DNA from: a virus | DNA length: 34,741 bases | Reading direction: 5' to 3' (one strand) | IMG/VR virus record: IMGVR_UViG_3300044641_004492 | Location: 1-34,741 of that record | In this document: positions 6,961-15,452 of the stretch, piece by piece | Layout of the letters: each line of letters begins with the position of its first letter | How positions within the stretch are numbered: the stretch's first letter is position 1 | The notes under the pieces: generated by a model | Told to the model about the DNA's origin: nothing | The model's database searches: none | Seen by the model: only the letters and a program-made list of their open reading frames with translations | Made by a program: the position numbers and the translations under genes

Positions 6961-8222
6961 TGAGAAAAGTAGTTATAGCATCACCAGTAGCCACACAATC
7001 GGGTTACGGACATCATGCACGTGAAATTATCAATAATTTAATTGAACAACGTGGACAAGATTGGGACATTAAATTAGTTTCATTGCCATGGGGACATACA
7101 CCATTTACATATCCATTAAGTGCGGATATTCAAAATAGAATTGTGCCATTGCCATTAACGGAACAACCGGATGTATGGGTTCAAGTAACCGTTCCAAACG
7201 AATTTCAAGCTGTTGGTAAAATTAATATTGGTGTAACAGCAGGAACAGAAGGAGATATATGTCCACCACAATGGATTGATAATTTAAATTCAATGCAATT
7301 GGTTATTGTGCCGAGCGAATTTACAAAACAAGTATTCGAAACCACTGCAAAAAATCATGGTAAATTTATTTCAACACCAATAGAAGTAATTCCAGAATAT
7401 TTTGATGAAATGGTATATACAGATGCAGTTAAAAACGGATTCGAATTATCTATTTTAAATGAAATTCCAGAAACGTTCGCATTTTTATCAGTAGGACATT
7501 GGCTCCATGGACCATTAGGCGAAGATAGAAAAAATACCGGTGGTGTTGTTCATTGTTTTTTCAATACATTTAAGAATCAAAAAAATCAGCCAGCATTGAT
7601 ATTAAAAACAAGCGGAGCAACTTATTCGATTATGGATCGAATGGAAATTGAAAATAAAATAGAATCAATTCGTTCTGCGTTTCCTAAAGACAAATTACCT
7701 AATATATATTTAGTGCACGGTGAATTAACTGATCCTGAAATGAATTTATTATATAATCATCCAAAAGTAAAAGCAATGGTATCATTTACTAAAGCAGAAG
7801 GATTTGGACGACCGTTATTAGAATTTTCAACAACAGGTAAACCAATATTAGCTCCACATTACTCTGGACAAGCAGATTTCTTAAAGAAAGATTTTATTTG
7901 TGAAATCAAAGGTGGATTAACTGAAATACATCCTGCTACTAGAAATGAATTTTTAATTGAAGGTGCTAAATGGTTTACACCAGATTATCGTTATGCCGGC
8001 ATGATGTTTGATGATGTACGTAAGAATTATAAGAAATGGCAAGAATTAGCAAAACGCCAACGTTATTTTGTTAATTCAACATTTACTAAAACAGCTGTCG
8101 CAGCAGTATATGAAAAGGTATTAGCTAAAGTTGATAACATAGTTGATACATTACCAAAACCAGTACAATTAAAATTACCAACCCTTAAAAAATTAGAATT
8201 ACCTAAATTGAAAAAGGTTTGA
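6960..8222 (+). CDS. Glycosyltransferase, GT-B fold, GT4-like
   Basis: A 420-aa glycosyltransferase. It opens with VIASPVATQSGYGHHAREI, a glycine-rich acceptor loop like that of its upstream neighbour. The donor half has AEGFGRPLLEFSTTGKP with the EX7E pair Glu280 and Glu288, then HYSGQADFL. The C-terminal 20 or so residues form a repeated Leu-Pro-Lys tail (LKLPTLKKLELPKLKKV) outside the catalytic fold. Its near copy begins the preceding protein. The paired arrangement suggests sequential sugar additions or a heteromeric enzyme; that is inference. Confidence 0.87.
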   Translation: MRKVVIASPVATQSGYGHHAREIINNLIEQRGQDWDIKLVSLPWGHTPFTYPLSADIQNRIVPLPLTEQPDVWVQVTVPNEFQAVGKINIGVTAGTEGDICPPQWIDNLNSMQLVIVPSEFTKQVFETTAKNHGKFISTPIEVIPEYFDEMVYTDAVKNGFELSILNEIPETFAFLSVGHWLHGPLGEDRKNTGGVVHCFFNTFKNQKNQPALILKTSGATYSIMDRMEIENKIESIRSAFPKDKLPNIYLVHGELTDPEMNLLYNHPKVKAMVSFTKAEGFGRPLLEFSTTGKPILAPHYSGQADFLKKDFICEIKGGLTEIHPATRNEFLIEGAKWFTPDYRYAGMMFDDVRKNYKKWQELAKRQRYFVNSTFTKTAVAAVYEKVLAKVDNIVDTLPKPVQLKLPTLKKLELPKLKKV

Positions 8223-8235
8223 TTTTAATTAAAAA

Positions 8236-8251
8236 TTTTATATTATAAAGT
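8236..8251 (+). promoter_or_regulatory. Promoter-like AT element before the 8252 gene
   Basis: TTTTATATTATAAAGT ends immediately before the ATG at 8252, in a 29-nt gap. It matches the ATTTTATATTATAA variant of the recurrent element. The run of A and T upstream (8223-8240) could also be an unstructured linker. Confidence 0.4.
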
Positions 8252-8878
8252 ATGAAAATAAGTTATGCTATTACGGTATGTAATGAATTTTTAGAAATAC
8301 AAAGATTAGTTGCATTTCTACTTAATCATAAACGACCACAAGATAACATCGTAATATTATATGATGAACTCAATGGCGATAAAGAAATAGAAAATTTCTT
8401 ACGCACTCATTCGATTAACGGTGAATTTATATGGCATAAAGGCAAATTTGATCGTCATTTCGCAAACTGGAAAAATAAATTAACTAGTTTATGTAATGGC
8501 GATTATATTTTTCAAATTGATGCAGATGAATATCCAAATGAGTTGCTAATTAGCCATCTTCCTGATCTTTTAGAACTTAATCCAGATATCGAAGTATACT
8601 TAGTACCACGTGTTAATACAGTCGACGGGCTAACTAATGAGCATGTTCAGAAATGGGGTTGGCACGTGCTAGCTAACGGACATATCAATTGGCCAGACTA
8701 TCAATGGCGTATATGGAAAAACAAACCGGAGATTAAATGGGTCAATAAAGTTCATGAAAAGTTAGAAGGTTTTACAACCTTTTCACATCTCCCCGCAGAT
8801 ACACAGGCATTTTGCTTATATCATCCAAAAACAATTCAAAAACAAGAAAAACAAAATAATTTATACGATACAATCTAA
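8252..8878 (+). CDS. Glycosyltransferase family 2-like protein
   Basis: A compact 208-aa GT-A protein. The N-terminus ISYAITVCNEFLEIQRLVAF is the standard GT2 first strand and helix. GDYIFQIDADEYPNE (83-97) holds the metal-binding DxD (Asp90-Ala-Asp92). A later WRIWKNKPEIKWVNKVHEKL segment (around 152-171) is shared with GT2 proteins that modify glycan cores. At 208 aa it is at the short end for the family but contains donor and acceptor segments, so it looks complete. It ends two bases before the next gene. Confidence 0.85.
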   Translation: MKISYAITVCNEFLEIQRLVAFLLNHKRPQDNIVILYDELNGDKEIENFLRTHSINGEFIWHKGKFDRHFANWKNKLTSLCNGDYIFQIDADEYPNELLISHLPDLLELNPDIEVYLVPRVNTVDGLTNEHVQKWGWHVLANGHINWPDYQWRIWKNKPEIKWVNKVHEKLEGFTTFSHLPADTQAFCLYHPKTIQKQEKQNNLYDTI

Positions 8879-8879
8879 T

Positions 8880-10196
8880 ATGGAAGAAATCTTAAAATTA
8901 GTAGCAGAGTACATTACAGAAAAAGACTCTAAAAAAGAATGGGTAGCAGGAAGAGACCTAGTACAATATGCAGGTAACTATTTCGATGAAAAGGAATATG
9001 TTGCTGCAGTTAAAACCTTGTTAGGAGGTTGGTTAGTTTTAAATCAAGAAGGTATTCGTTTCGAATCTAGATTTCCAAAAAGATTAGGGAAAAAATTAGG
9101 TATTTTAACGAATAGTGGTTCTAGTGCTAATTTGTTGATGTTAGCAGCATTAACATCGAAGCGAGGCCTGAATTTACCTAAGGGTACTAAAGTATTAACA
9201 CCTATTGCTGGTTTCCCGACTACAATTAATCCAATATTGCAATTAGGATTCACTCCTGTATTTGTCGATATTGAATTAGAATCATTGAATTTGGATTTAG
9301 ATCAAGTAGAACAGAAATTAAAAGAAGATCCAGAAATCAAAGTAATTACCTTTGCTCACGTATTGGGTAATCCACCAAATATGGATCGTTTAATGGAATT
9401 AGTTGACAAATACAATTTAGTTTTCTTAGAAGATTGTTGCGATGCATTAGGTTCATCATATAAAGGACAAATGCTAGGATCATATGGGAAAATGGCAAGT
9501 TGTTCATTTTATCCAGCACATCACATCACAATGGGTGAAGGTGGCTTTGTAGCTTGTAATGATATGGAAACGGAACGAATCCTAAGAAGCTTTAGAGATT
9601 GGGGTCGTGGTTGTTATTGTGTAGGTAAACAAAATCAACTTGAATGTGGTATGTGTAATCAACGTTTTAATAACTGGTTACCGGCTTTGCCAGATGATGT
9701 ATTTGATCATAAGTATGTTTATGAAGAAATTGGTTATAATCTTAAACCAATTGAGATGCAAGCAGCTATGGCATTTATACAAATGCAAAAATTAGAAGAA
9801 ATTGGACAAATACGAAGAAAAAATCATAAATTGATTACTTCATTGTTTGAAAAATATAGTGAATACTTTGTTTTACCAAAAGCAACAGAAGGTGCGGATC
9901 CAGATTGGTTTGCAGTAGCATTAACGGTAAAAGATGGAGCTGGATTTAGTAGAGCAGATTTTTGTCAATTCTTAGAATCAAATAAAATTCAAACTCGACC
10001 TTACTTTGCAGGTAATATCATGTTACAGCCAGCATATGAAGGTATCATGGATGCAGAACAAGTTATTAAAGATTTTCCAGTAGCAAGAAAAGTAACAACG
10101 GATACATTCTTCTTAGGTTGCAGTCCTGTAATTACCGAAGAACAAATTGAATATATCGGAACAATCGTTGACAAGTTTTTTAGTGAGTTGAAATGA
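8880..10196 (+). CDS. E1-type NDP-4-keto-6-deoxyhexose 3-dehydrase (RfbH/DdhC/AscC-like)
   Basis: A 438-aa DegT/DnrJ/EryC1-fold protein, the length of RfbH/E1. In aminotransferases of this fold the PLP lysine lies in SFxxxK; here the segment is SFYPAHHITMGEGG (209-222), with His214 at the lysine position, which marks 3-dehydrases rather than transaminases. Cys187, Cys245, Cys247 and Cys256 reproduce the Fe-S cysteine pattern of Yersinia E1 (57 residues between the first two, then C-x-C), with one extra residue before the fourth. The family removes the C3 hydroxyl of a 4-keto-6-deoxy sugar on the way to 3,6-dideoxyhexoses and needs an E3-type reductase, not found here. It overlaps fcl by 4 nt. 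Confidence 0.85.
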   Translation: MEEILKLVAEYITEKDSKKEWVAGRDLVQYAGNYFDEKEYVAAVKTLLGGWLVLNQEGIRFESRFPKRLGKKLGILTNSGSSANLLMLAALTSKRGLNLPKGTKVLTPIAGFPTTINPILQLGFTPVFVDIELESLNLDLDQVEQKLKEDPEIKVITFAHVLGNPPNMDRLMELVDKYNLVFLEDCCDALGSSYKGQMLGSYGKMASCSFYPAHHITMGEGGFVACNDMETERILRSFRDWGRGCYCVGKQNQLECGMCNQRFNNWLPALPDDVFDHKYVYEEIGYNLKPIEMQAAMAFIQMQKLEEIGQIRRKNHKLITSLFEKYSEYFVLPKATEGADPDWFAVALTVKDGAGFSRADFCQFLESNKIQTRPYFAGNIMLQPAYEGIMDAEQVIKDFPVARKVTTDTFFLGCSPVITEEQIEYIGTIVDKFFSELK

Positions 10197-11092
10197 AAAG
10201 ATTAGTAACGGGTGGTACAGGATTAGTTGGATCAGCAATTATAGCTGATGTTAAGGTTGGACGAAATTATGATCTAACTAATCCATTAATTTGTGATTCA
10301 ATGTTTAATGAACACAAACCAACTCATGTAATCCATTGTGCAGCAAAAGTCGGCGGACTTGGCGGCAACATGAATTATAAGGGTGAATATTTCCACGATA
10401 ATATCATGATAAATACTAATGTTATCGAATCTGCAAGAAAAGCAGGCGTTACTAATTTAGTTTCATTTTTATCTACGTGTGTATTTCCCGATGATATTGA
10501 ATATCCATTAACAGAGAAAAAAATACATTTAGGCGAACCTCATTTTTCAAATTATCCATATGCATATGCAAAAAGAATGGCAGACATTCAAATTAGAGCA
10601 TATCGAGAACAATATGGGGTGAAATATACATCAGTAATTCCATGTAACATATATGGCCCAAATGATAACTTTTCGTTAGAGCATGGACATGTAATTCCTA
10701 TGTTAATGCATAAATTATACTTGGCTCAACAACGCAATGAAGATTTTGTTGTATGGGGTTCTGGCAAACCTTTGCGAGAATTTATCTTTTCAAAAGATGT
10801 TGCACAATTAGCAGAATGGGCTTTGGATAATTATGATGAATCAGAACCAATCATATTTAGTACTTCAAATGAGATTAGTATTATGGATTTGGTAGATTTA
10901 TTAGTAAAGGAATTTGAATTTAAAGGTCGAGTTATATTCGACGATTCCAAACCTGATGGACAATTTAGAAAACCATCAGACAATAGCAAATTAAAATCAT
11001 ATCTTCCGGATTTTGAATTTACTTCAATTGAAGAAGGTATTAGAGAAACAGTATATTGGTTCAAGGAAAATTATGATAGAGCAAGAAAATAA
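10193..11092 (+). CDS. fcl: GDP-L-fucose synthase (GDP-4-keto-6-deoxymannose 3,5-epimerase/4-reductase)
   Basis: A 299-aa extended SDR. The NADP-binding GGTGLVGSAI (7-16), the CAAKVGG block (49-55), LSTCVFP (93-99, Ser94 and Cys96), YPYAYAK (121-127, Tyr123 and Lys127) and HGHVIP (164-169, His166) correspond to the catalytic Ser, Cys, Tyr, Lys and His of E. coli GDP-fucose synthase. It converts the product of the next gene to GDP-L-fucose using NADPH. Slightly shorter than the bacterial enzyme (321 aa). It overlaps both neighbours, so the dehydrase-fcl-gmd block is one translation unit. Confidence 0.93.
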   Translation: MKRLVTGGTGLVGSAIIADVKVGRNYDLTNPLICDSMFNEHKPTHVIHCAAKVGGLGGNMNYKGEYFHDNIMINTNVIESARKAGVTNLVSFLSTCVFPDDIEYPLTEKKIHLGEPHFSNYPYAYAKRMADIQIRAYREQYGVKYTSVIPCNIYGPNDNFSLEHGHVIPMLMHKLYLAQQRNEDFVVWGSGKPLREFIFSKDVAQLAEWALDNYDESEPIIFSTSNEISIMDLVDLLVKEFEFKGRVIFDDSKPDGQFRKPSDNSKLKSYLPDFEFTSIEEGIRETVYWFKENYDRARK

Positions 11093-12056
11093 AGTAGCAC
11101 TCATTACGGGTATTAATGGACAAGATGGGTCATATCTATCTGAATTTTTATTAGATAAAGGTTATGAGGTACATGGGATTCTAAAGAGAAATTCAGTATC
11201 AGAAAACCAAACAGCACGATTAGATAAAGTATATTCTAGATTGAAATTACATTATGCTGATATGTCAGACTTATCATCATTGATACGAGTTATTCAAGAA
11301 ATACAACCCGATGAAATTTATAATTTAGCAGCACAATCACACGTTAGAATTAGTTTCGATCAACCTTTATATACAGCAAATGTGACAGGTTTAGGAGCAT
11401 TGAATCTATTAGAGGCAGTTAAATTAGCAAAGCCAGATTGTAAAATTTATCAAGCATCTTCATCGGAAATGTTTGGTAATACAATTGATGAAGATGGCTA
11501 TCAAAGAGAAACAACTTCAATGAATCCAGTATCGCCATATGGTTGTGCTAAGGTATTTGCATACAACATAAGTAGAAACTACCGCAATTCATATGATATG
11601 TTTGTATCTAATGGCATCTTATTCAATCATGAATCGCCTAGACGCGGAACAAATTTTGTAACAAATAAAGTAGTAAAAGAAGCCGTAAAAATTAAATTAG
11701 GATTGTCTAATGAACTTCGTTTAGGTAATTTGAGTGCTACTCGAGATTGGGGACATGCTAAAGATTATGTACGTGCAATGTGGATGATTTTGCAATTAGA
11801 TAAACCAGATGATTTTGTTTGTTCTACAGGCATATCGCATTCAGTACAAAATCTTTGTGAATATGTATTTTCTAAATTAGATTTAAATTGGAGAGAATAT
11901 GTAAAGGCTGATTCTAAGTTCTTTAGACCAGAAGAGTTACACGATCTTAAAGGAGATTGCACTAAATTAAAAACAGCAACTGGTTGGGAACCTGATTATA
12001 CATTTGAAACTATGCTCGACGAAATGATTGCATATTGGATGGAGTTCTATAAATGA
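11073..12056 (+). CDS. gmd: GDP-mannose 4,6-dehydratase
   Basis: A 327-aa enzyme with TGINGQDGSYLSEFLL (12-27) binding NADP, SSSEMFG (129-135; Ser130 and Glu132 as the Thr/Glu pair), YGCAK (Tyr156, Lys160, the numbering of E. coli GMD), NHESPRRG and the NLSATRDWGHAKDYV block that recognises GDP-mannose. It makes GDP-4-keto-6-deoxymannose, the precursor of GDP-fucose, colitose and perosamine. The ATG at 11073 has AAGGA at good spacing; an upstream ATG at 11013 would add 20 foreign residues and a longer overlap with fcl. No GDP-mannose-producing enzyme is nearby, so the host must supply the substrate. Confidence 0.96.
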   Translation: MIEQENKVALITGINGQDGSYLSEFLLDKGYEVHGILKRNSVSENQTARLDKVYSRLKLHYADMSDLSSLIRVIQEIQPDEIYNLAAQSHVRISFDQPLYTANVTGLGALNLLEAVKLAKPDCKIYQASSSEMFGNTIDEDGYQRETTSMNPVSPYGCAKVFAYNISRNYRNSYDMFVSNGILFNHESPRRGTNFVTNKVVKEAVKIKLGLSNELRLGNLSATRDWGHAKDYVRAMWMILQLDKPDDFVCSTGISHSVQNLCEYVFSKLDLNWREYVKADSKFFRPEELHDLKGDCTKLKTATGWEPDYTFETMLDEMIAYWMEFYK

Positions 12057-13024
12057 AAATAGCATTTTTAACAGAAATGGGATTTGAAGGAAAGATTCCT
12101 GCAGATCACACTAACATGAGAACAGAATTTGCTTGGATGTATGCATTAAACGCAGATCATCATAACATATACAAATATCCGGATATTTCTAATTACGATT
12201 ACGTATTTGTTATATTCCCAAAAGGTAAAACGTATTTAAGTTCAGAAGGAACTAGACTAGCAGATCATGTCAACCCAGTCTCTAATCTATTAGTTTTAGA
12301 TATTATTTCTAAACTTAAAGAAAACAACAAACAAGTACATTATGTACAAGAAGGTCCGCATTGGTGGTTCAATGATTATGAAATAGATGATCAAATTTAT
12401 TTTTATAACATGTTATCAAATTGTGATTCAATCTATGCACACAATGAATCAGATGTTGTATATTATAAAGGTTTGTTTAAAGATAAACCCGTACAAGTTA
12501 TACCAACGTTAATGATTGAAACATTAACTAAACACATTAAACCAGAACCTGAAGAAAAAGTTATCATTGGTGGTAATTTTGCAAGATGGTATGGTGGATT
12601 TGAAAGTTATATTGTTGCACAAGAATTTGATAGCCCCATATGGGGGCAAACATCACATGCAATGCGAGATAATGAAGGACAATTATTCAATCATTTGCCT
12701 AGGGTAACATGGATTGAATGGATGCAACAATTGAGTCAATTTAAATATGCAGTTCATCTTATGCCAACAGTAGCAGCGGGAACATTTAGTTTGAATTGTG
12801 CATATTTCGGAATTCCATGTATAGGTAACAATAAAGTAGATACGCAAAGAATTTGCCACCCAGAATTATCAGTTGATGTTAGTGATATTGAACAAGCTGT
12901 ATATTTAGCAAATAAATTAAAAACAGATTCAGATTTTTATTTGGAATGTAGTAACGTAGCAAAACAAAATTATAATCAATATTATAACATCGAAACATGG
13001 AAAAACAAAATAAATTTAAAATAA
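12053..13024 (+). CDS. Putative GT-B glycosyltransferase
   Basis: A 323-aa protein with the two-halved layout of GT-B enzymes: an N-terminal MKIAFLTEMGFEGK strand and helix, a mid-protein linker, then VIIGGNFARWYGG (about 169-181), FKYAVHLMPTVAAGTFSLN (about 230-248) and FGIPCIGNNKVDT. The AGTFSLNCAYFGIPCIG segment is placed where GT4-type proteins hold their donor-phosphate loop, but the canonical EX7E is not evident. The DUF-level family is not recognised. ATGA overlap with gmd and a 28-nt overlap with the next glycosyltransferase tie it to fucose transfer. Confidence 0.65.
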   Translation: MKIAFLTEMGFEGKIPADHTNMRTEFAWMYALNADHHNIYKYPDISNYDYVFVIFPKGKTYLSSEGTRLADHVNPVSNLLVLDIISKLKENNKQVHYVQEGPHWWFNDYEIDDQIYFYNMLSNCDSIYAHNESDVVYYKGLFKDKPVQVIPTLMIETLTKHIKPEPEEKVIIGGNFARWYGGFESYIVAQEFDSPIWGQTSHAMRDNEGQLFNHLPRVTWIEWMQQLSQFKYAVHLMPTVAAGTFSLNCAYFGIPCIGNNKVDTQRICHPELSVDVSDIEQAVYLANKLKTDSDFYLECSNVAKQNYNQYYNIETWKNKINLK

Positions 13025-14640
13025 TAACACCATCATATAACAATGCAGAATGGGTAGAATATAATCTTGCTAGTATATTAAATCAAACATATACGAATTA
13101 TGAAGTTTTATATATTAATGATGCATCTACTGATAATACATATGATCAAGTAGTTTCGATAGTAGGAGATTTACCAAATTGGACTATTATTAATAATGAA
13201 ACAAATAAAGGTGCAACTTATAATTATTTTGAACATCGAGAAGAATTTTTAAATGATGATGACATTGTTATACATCTAGATGGTGACGATTGGTTATATG
13301 ATGAAACGGTGTTAGATAAACTAAATACATTTTATAATCAACATGATTGTTGGATGACTTACGGAGGATTTATCGTTTGGAATGGATTTGATGCCGAACC
13401 AACATTACCATACCCACAATCGACACTATTTGATGATTTCGTTCATGAACATAAATTATATAGAAAAGATCTTTGGCGCACATCTCATATGAGAACATAT
13501 CGAGGTTTTTTATTTAAATCATTACCATCTAACGAAATGCGTTCCTTAACAGATGGAGAATATTATTGGCACGCATCTGATTTAGCATTTCAGTTTCCTT
13601 TCTTAGAAATGTGTCCAAAAGATAAAATAAAACTTATTGATTTTTATGCACATACATATAATCATAGCAACGCAAATCAAAGTCGAACTCATGAGCGCGA
13701 AAGCCGAGAGAATGAGCAATATGAAATTGAAATACGAAATCGAAAAAAATATGCAGAAACATTGCCTCCGATAAAATTACCTCAAGTAAATGTTATTGGC
13801 GATTTTAGAGAACGAAATAGTATACCTAAAACATTTTCATATGTATATGGATTGACTGATGGCGAATTTGATATGACGTTGATTCAAGATATGGATATCA
13901 TTAAATTTATAAATGGTGAGATATCTATTAACAGAGGCAAAATTGTTGCTGATATTCATGAAGCTCCGCATTTGTTGCAACAACATGAAGTATATGATGC
14001 AGTAAAACAAAATTCTGATAAATTTGATAGAATCTTAACATTTGATTCAGAATTATTAAAATTACCTAATGCCATGTTTAGAAACGGCGGATATGAAGCA
14101 GTTTTAAATAAAAGTGTACATTCACAAGAATATCCATTATTGCAAGATGAATCTTTATATAAAATTTATGATAAAACAAAATTGATATCATTTATTACAT
14201 CAAATAAAATGATGACAGACGGACATCAATTCCGTGTCAATTGTGCACAGACATTAATGTCAAAATCAGTACCAATTGATTTTTATGGTCGAGGCATCAA
14301 AGATATCATCGGCAAAATTGAAGGATTACAAGATTATAAATTTTCAGTTACGATAGAAAATGGTAAATATGATAACTATTTTACAGAAAAAATATTAGAC
14401 TGTTTTTTAACTGGTACTATTCCGATTTATAACGGATGTGATAATATTTCAGAATTTTTTGATATGAATGGTATTATTACATTTAATACAGTTGATGAAT
14501 TATATGATATTGTTGTCACATTAACAGATTTTGATTATGAATCTCGAAAAGATGCAATACAACGGAATTTTGAATTAGCAAAACAATATGCATATAACAA
14601 TGATCAAATATTTGAAAAATTTCTTAAAAATTTAATTTGA
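12997..14640 (+). CDS. Bifunctional GT2 + GT10-like (alpha-1,3-fucosyltransferase) fusion
   Basis: The 547-aa protein is two enzymes in one. Residues 1-240 form a GT2 domain: FKIITPSYNN (7-16), YINDASTDNT (39-48) and LDGDDWLYDE (94-103) with the DxD. Residues 260-547 form a GT10-like domain, best seen at FSVTIENGKYDNYFTEKI (449-466) followed by LTGTIPIYNG (471-480), the signature of alpha-1,3/1,4-fucosyltransferases that use GDP-fucose. Bacterial GT10 enzymes are usually single-domain. The fusion suggests consecutive transfer of two sugars, with gmd and fcl 1-3 kb upstream supplying donor. The start overlaps the previous gene by 28 nt but is needed for the first GT2 strand. Confidence 0.88.
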   Translation: MEKQNKFKIITPSYNNAEWVEYNLASILNQTYTNYEVLYINDASTDNTYDQVVSIVGDLPNWTIINNETNKGATYNYFEHREEFLNDDDIVIHLDGDDWLYDETVLDKLNTFYNQHDCWMTYGGFIVWNGFDAEPTLPYPQSTLFDDFVHEHKLYRKDLWRTSHMRTYRGFLFKSLPSNEMRSLTDGEYYWHASDLAFQFPFLEMCPKDKIKLIDFYAHTYNHSNANQSRTHERESRENEQYEIEIRNRKKYAETLPPIKLPQVNVIGDFRERNSIPKTFSYVYGLTDGEFDMTLIQDMDIIKFINGEISINRGKIVADIHEAPHLLQQHEVYDAVKQNSDKFDRILTFDSELLKLPNAMFRNGGYEAVLNKSVHSQEYPLLQDESLYKIYDKTKLISFITSNKMMTDGHQFRVNCAQTLMSKSVPIDFYGRGIKDIIGKIEGLQDYKFSVTIENGKYDNYFTEKILDCFLTGTIPIYNGCDNISEFFDMNGIITFNTVDELYDIVVTLTDFDYESRKDAIQRNFELAKQYAYNNDQIFEKFLKNLI

Positions 14641-14651
14641 AAATAAAGAAA

Positions 14652-14668
14652 AATTTATTATAATAAAT
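14652..14668 (+). promoter_or_regulatory. Promoter-like AT element before the 14673 gene
   Basis: AATTTATTATAATAAAT lies in the 32-nt gap after the GT2-GT10 gene. The gap also contains ATAAATA (14664-14670), seven of eight bases of the T4 late box, but too near the ATG to give a leader. Confidence 0.42.
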
Positions 14669-14672
14669 AAAT

Positions 14673-15452
14673 ATGTATAGATTATTACACCCCACTCAAC
14701 ACAATTCTGGAATGTTTGCATTTATATGGCAAACGATTAGAGCAATGTATCATTATCCCGATGATAAATATTATGTTTGGTTCGGAAGGGAATCTTGTTA
14801 TTTCGATGAAGAAATGTACAAACAACAAGGTATTGATAATGTATGGGACTATTATTTTAAACAACCTCATACTGATACAATGCCGATGAGCATAAGTTCA
14901 GAAGTTGGATTATTACATGATGAATTCAGTGAATTTCGAGATATTCTTTTAACACCAGATGTATATGAAAAACGCAGATCTGAATATCATGATATTATAA
15001 CAAAACATGTACATTTACTCCCACACGTTCAACAAAAGATTGATGCATTTTATGAACAAAATTTTAAAGATAAGAAAATATTAGGAGTTCATTGCAGAGG
15101 TACCGATCATCCGGATAAAAAAAATATGTCATACTATATCGAACAAATTTCAAAATATGTTGATGATTATGATTATATCTTTATAGCATCTGATGAACAA
15201 TATAGAGTTGATTGTATTAAACACGCATTTGGTGATAAAGTTATCGAATATGATGTAACATTTAGAAGTATATCAGAATCGCCTTTGCATTATCATAATT
15301 CATATCAATGTAGCAAATATTATATTGGTGAGGATGTGATTATTGAAGCATACCTATTAGCTAAAGTTAACATGTTATTATGTTGCACTGGTTCAAATGT
15401 AAACTATTTTATTCGCGCATTAAATTTAAACTTAAAATATTCATACTTATGA
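14673..15452 (+). CDS. GT23/NodZ-like (O-fucosyltransferase superfamily) putative fucosyltransferase
   Basis: A 259-aa protein. KKILGVHCRGTDHPDK (134-149) matches the HxRRxD peptide-I motif of alpha-1,6-fucosyltransferases and protein O-fucosyltransferases, with the second Arg replaced by Gly (HCRGTD, 140-145). Later IFIASDEQYRVDCIK (about 170-184) and a terminal AYLLAKVNMLLCCTGSNVN resemble the SxE and G-S/T-S motifs that hold GDP-fucose. It is shorter than NodZ (about 320 aa), missing part of the N-terminal half. It would be a third fucosyltransferase type in the island. The altered Arg leaves activity uncertain. Confidence 0.72.
   Translation: MYRLLHPTQHNSGMFAFIWQTIRAMYHYPDDKYYVWFGRESCYFDEEMYKQQGIDNVWDYYFKQPHTDTMPMSISSEVGLLHDEFSEFRDILLTPDVYEKRRSEYHDIITKHVHLLPHVQQKIDAFYEQNFKDKKILGVHCRGTDHPDKKNMSYYIEQISKYVDDYDYIFIASDEQYRVDCIKHAFGDKVIEYDVTFRSISESPLHYHNSYQCSKYYIGEDVIIEAYLLAKVNMLLCCTGSNVNYFIRALNLNLKYSYL

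Noticed and set aside
8880-10196. Sugar aminotransferase call
   Set aside because: The fold is shared, but His replaces the essential PLP lysine and Fe-S cysteines are present, so 3-dehydrase is better.
11013-11072. Earlier start for gmd
   Set aside because: The extra 20 residues lie inside fcl and match no GMD N-terminus; 11073 has a ribosome site and gives the standard start.
12633-12647. GC-rich palindrome GCCCCATATGGGGGC
   Set aside because: It is a single short palindrome within a coding region with no T-run after it; probably chance.
14664-14670. ATAAATA as a T4 late promoter box
   Set aside because: Seven of eight bases match, but it ends two bases before the ATG and such strings are common in this AT-rich DNA.
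15380-15448. Earlier start for the GT-A gene
   Set aside because: The 23 added residues are translated from the end of the previous gene in another frame; the ATGA overlap at 15449 is typical here.
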